Shown here: positions 63,068 to 64,000 of the stretch, piece after piece
Position numbering within the stretch: position 1 is the first letter of the stretch
How the letters are laid out: each line of letters begins with the position of its first letter
Source of the DNA: Aestuariibaculum suncheonense
GTDB taxonomy: Bacteria > Bacteroidota > Bacteroidia > Flavobacteriales > Flavobacteriaceae
Direction of reading: 5' to 3'
DNA: 64,000 bases
NCBI RefSeq assembly: GCF_014596935.1
Contig: NZ_JACVXC010000001.1
Span: 1,290,217-1,354,216, forward strand
Notes under the pieces: model-generated
Seen by the model: the letters and a program-made list of their open reading frames with translations, nothing else
Told to the model about the DNA's origin: nothing
Databases searched by the model: none
Position numbers and translations under genes: made by a program

Positions 63068-64000
63068 TTAACGTTTAAGTGCAAAATGCCCTTTAACTTC
63101 AAAAGGATTTCCATTTTGAATGATTTTAGCAACAAACCAATAATCGTTCGAAGGCATGTTTTCGCCATTAAAAGTGCCATCCCAACCTAGTGAATTATGG
63201 GTTAGTGTTTTTAATAGCTTTCCGTAACGATCGTAAATGTAAACTAAAGTTCCTGGTAATTGTTCTATACCGATAACATGCCAGGTATCAAAAGTGCCAT
63301 CGTTATTCGGGGTAAAGAATTTAGGAATATCGAATACAAAAACTTCGGTAATCACGTCTTCACAACCGTTTAAATCGCGAATGGTGATTTGATGAAGTCC
63401 AAAGGAAACATTATTGAAAACGTTGGCGGTTTGAGGCTCGCCATTGTCTAAAATATAAACGTAATTACCAATGCCACTAACATCGACGGTAATACTGTTT
63501 GGGTCGGCAAAATCGACTTTAGTCGTGAAGTTGATGTCAGCTTCTTCCGATTCAATCAGGTTAAAATCTTTTCTATATGAACATCCATCAAGAGTGGTAA
63601 CTTCTACCCAATGCGCACCTATGTCTGCAATACCTAATTCAATTTCAGGTGTGGTATCACCGGTATCCCAAAGATAGGTGTCACCCGCATTTCCGGTTTC
63701 GGCACTTACGGTTTGTGGCAAATCGTTAAGACAAAGGGGTTCTACATCTTGAACCGGAATAATAGGTAACGGATTCACATAAATGTTGAATTGTGTAAAG
63801 GCGTAACACTCGGTTAGATTGTTTTCAATTCGGGCATATACAATTTCACCATCAACAGCGGCGTGTATATCTCCTAAAGGATTTACGGCATTCATGGCGT
63901 TAGTAATGCTGTTGTAATAGGTGATGGTGTATTCTGAAGCGCTTTGTGGACCTAGAATATTAGTGTCGTTATCTCTTAAATTGAATTCTAAAAAGCCATC
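63068..64000 (-). CDS. T9SS type B cargo protein, partial at 5' end
   Basis: The frame is open through the right window edge, so the N-terminus lies outside; an internal ATG at 63895 is not the start, because 35 further codons upstream continue the same Cys-Asp-type module (DGFLEFNL and TITYYNSITNA). The visible 310 residues hold one module, a PKD/Ig-like segment with TYLWDTGDTTPEIELG, a beta domain, and the T9SS type B C-terminus (KFFTPNNDGTFDTWHVIG, YIYDRYGKLLKTL, GHFALKR). A 166-bp gap separates it from the next gene. It extends the tandem T9SS cluster to at least four genes. Confidence 0.9.
   Translation of the reverse strand, partial: DGFLEFNLRDNDTNILGPQSASEYTITYYNSITNAMNAVNPLGDIHAAVDGEIVYARIENNLTECYAFTQFNIYVNPLPIIPVQDVEPLCLNDLPQTVSAETGNAGDTYLWDTGDTTPEIELGIADIGAHWVEVTTLDGCSYRKDFNLIESEEADINFTTKVDFADPNSITVDVSGIGNYVYILDNGEPQTANVFNNVSFGLHQITIRDLNGCEDVITEVFVFDIPKFFTPNNDGTFDTWHVIGIEQLPGTLVYIYDRYGKLLKTLTHNSLGWDGTFNGENMPSNDYWFVAKIIQNGNPFEVKGHFALKR

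Noticed and set aside
63068-63895. A complete 275-residue protein starting at 63895
   Set aside because: The frame stays open to the window edge and the upstream codons continue the same domain, so the ORF is a fragment of a larger gene.
1-64000. Mobile elements, prophage, toxin-antitoxin or CRISPR-Cas island
   Set aside because: No transposase, integrase, terminal repeats, phage genes, Cas genes or repeat arrays were seen, and codon use is even across the window.

Overview
The window is a chromosomal segment of a Bacteroidota bacterium, almost certainly of the family Flavobacteriaceae. Signs of this are AT-rich DNA with TTA/AAA/GAA-rich codons, many promoters with the -7 box TAnnTTTG, a type III glutamine synthetase, several Bacteroidota-restricted families (DUF3078, DUF4197, DUF1684, DUF4920), and four large secreted proteins with the type IX secretion (T9SS) type B sorting domain. 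No rRNA, tRNA, CRISPR array, insertion sequence or prophage was seen. The content is mostly housekeeping plus a secreted-protein cluster.

Layout. 1-4.6 kb: a divergent pair of glutamine synthetases (type II, cut by the window edge, and type III), then purM. 4.8-11.4 kb: a DUF3078 protein, a B12-dependent ribonucleotide reductase, prfA, pyrF and a BtuF-like binding protein without signal peptide. 11.4-13.6 kb (minus strand): two small genes, a DUF4197 lipoprotein and purU. 13.7-17.2 kb: fused isobutyryl-CoA mutase icmF. 17.2-17.7 kb: a small self-contained transcription unit. 17.8-22.9 kb: a four-helix-bundle protein, an Lrp-type regulator, a YpdA-like reductase, an MFS exporter and two envelope proteins. 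23-31.3 kb: an M49 peptidase lipoprotein, a MazG-like hydrolase, ilvE, DUF4920, mnmD, an SDR protein, grpE and dnaJ. 31.4-36 kb: a candidate small RNA, an ABC exporter pair, an MscS channel and an NtrC-like response regulator. 36-45.2 kb: PPK2 and a minus-strand transporter/acyltransferase group. 45.5-51.7 kb: lysA, sucC, small proteins and uvrB. 51.8-64 kb: four tandem minus-strand T9SS type B cargo genes, the last one running off the right edge.

The strongest undescribed element is the leader of the MFS transporter gene at 21.0 kb on the minus strand. It has a promoter-like box, a 26-codon leader ORF, a hairpin inside that ORF, a nine-base segment in the hairpin able to pair with the 5' arm of a following intrinsic terminator, and then the transporter start. 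This is the layout of a transcription attenuator, plausibly controlled by ribosome stalling in the leader peptide. Other items of interest are a 137-bp tract about 98% identical between two otherwise diverged T9SS genes (gene conversion), a candidate sRNA between dnaJ and the ABC operon, a response regulator with GAFTSA and no DNA-binding domain, and several possible small proteins.

Functional links: NrdJ and IcmF both need adenosylcobalamin, and the BtuF-like protein sits near them; the two glutamine synthetases probably divide nitrogen assimilation; grpE and dnaJ form a chaperone operon; the T9SS genes encode modular surface or secreted proteins built from repeats of about 90 residues.
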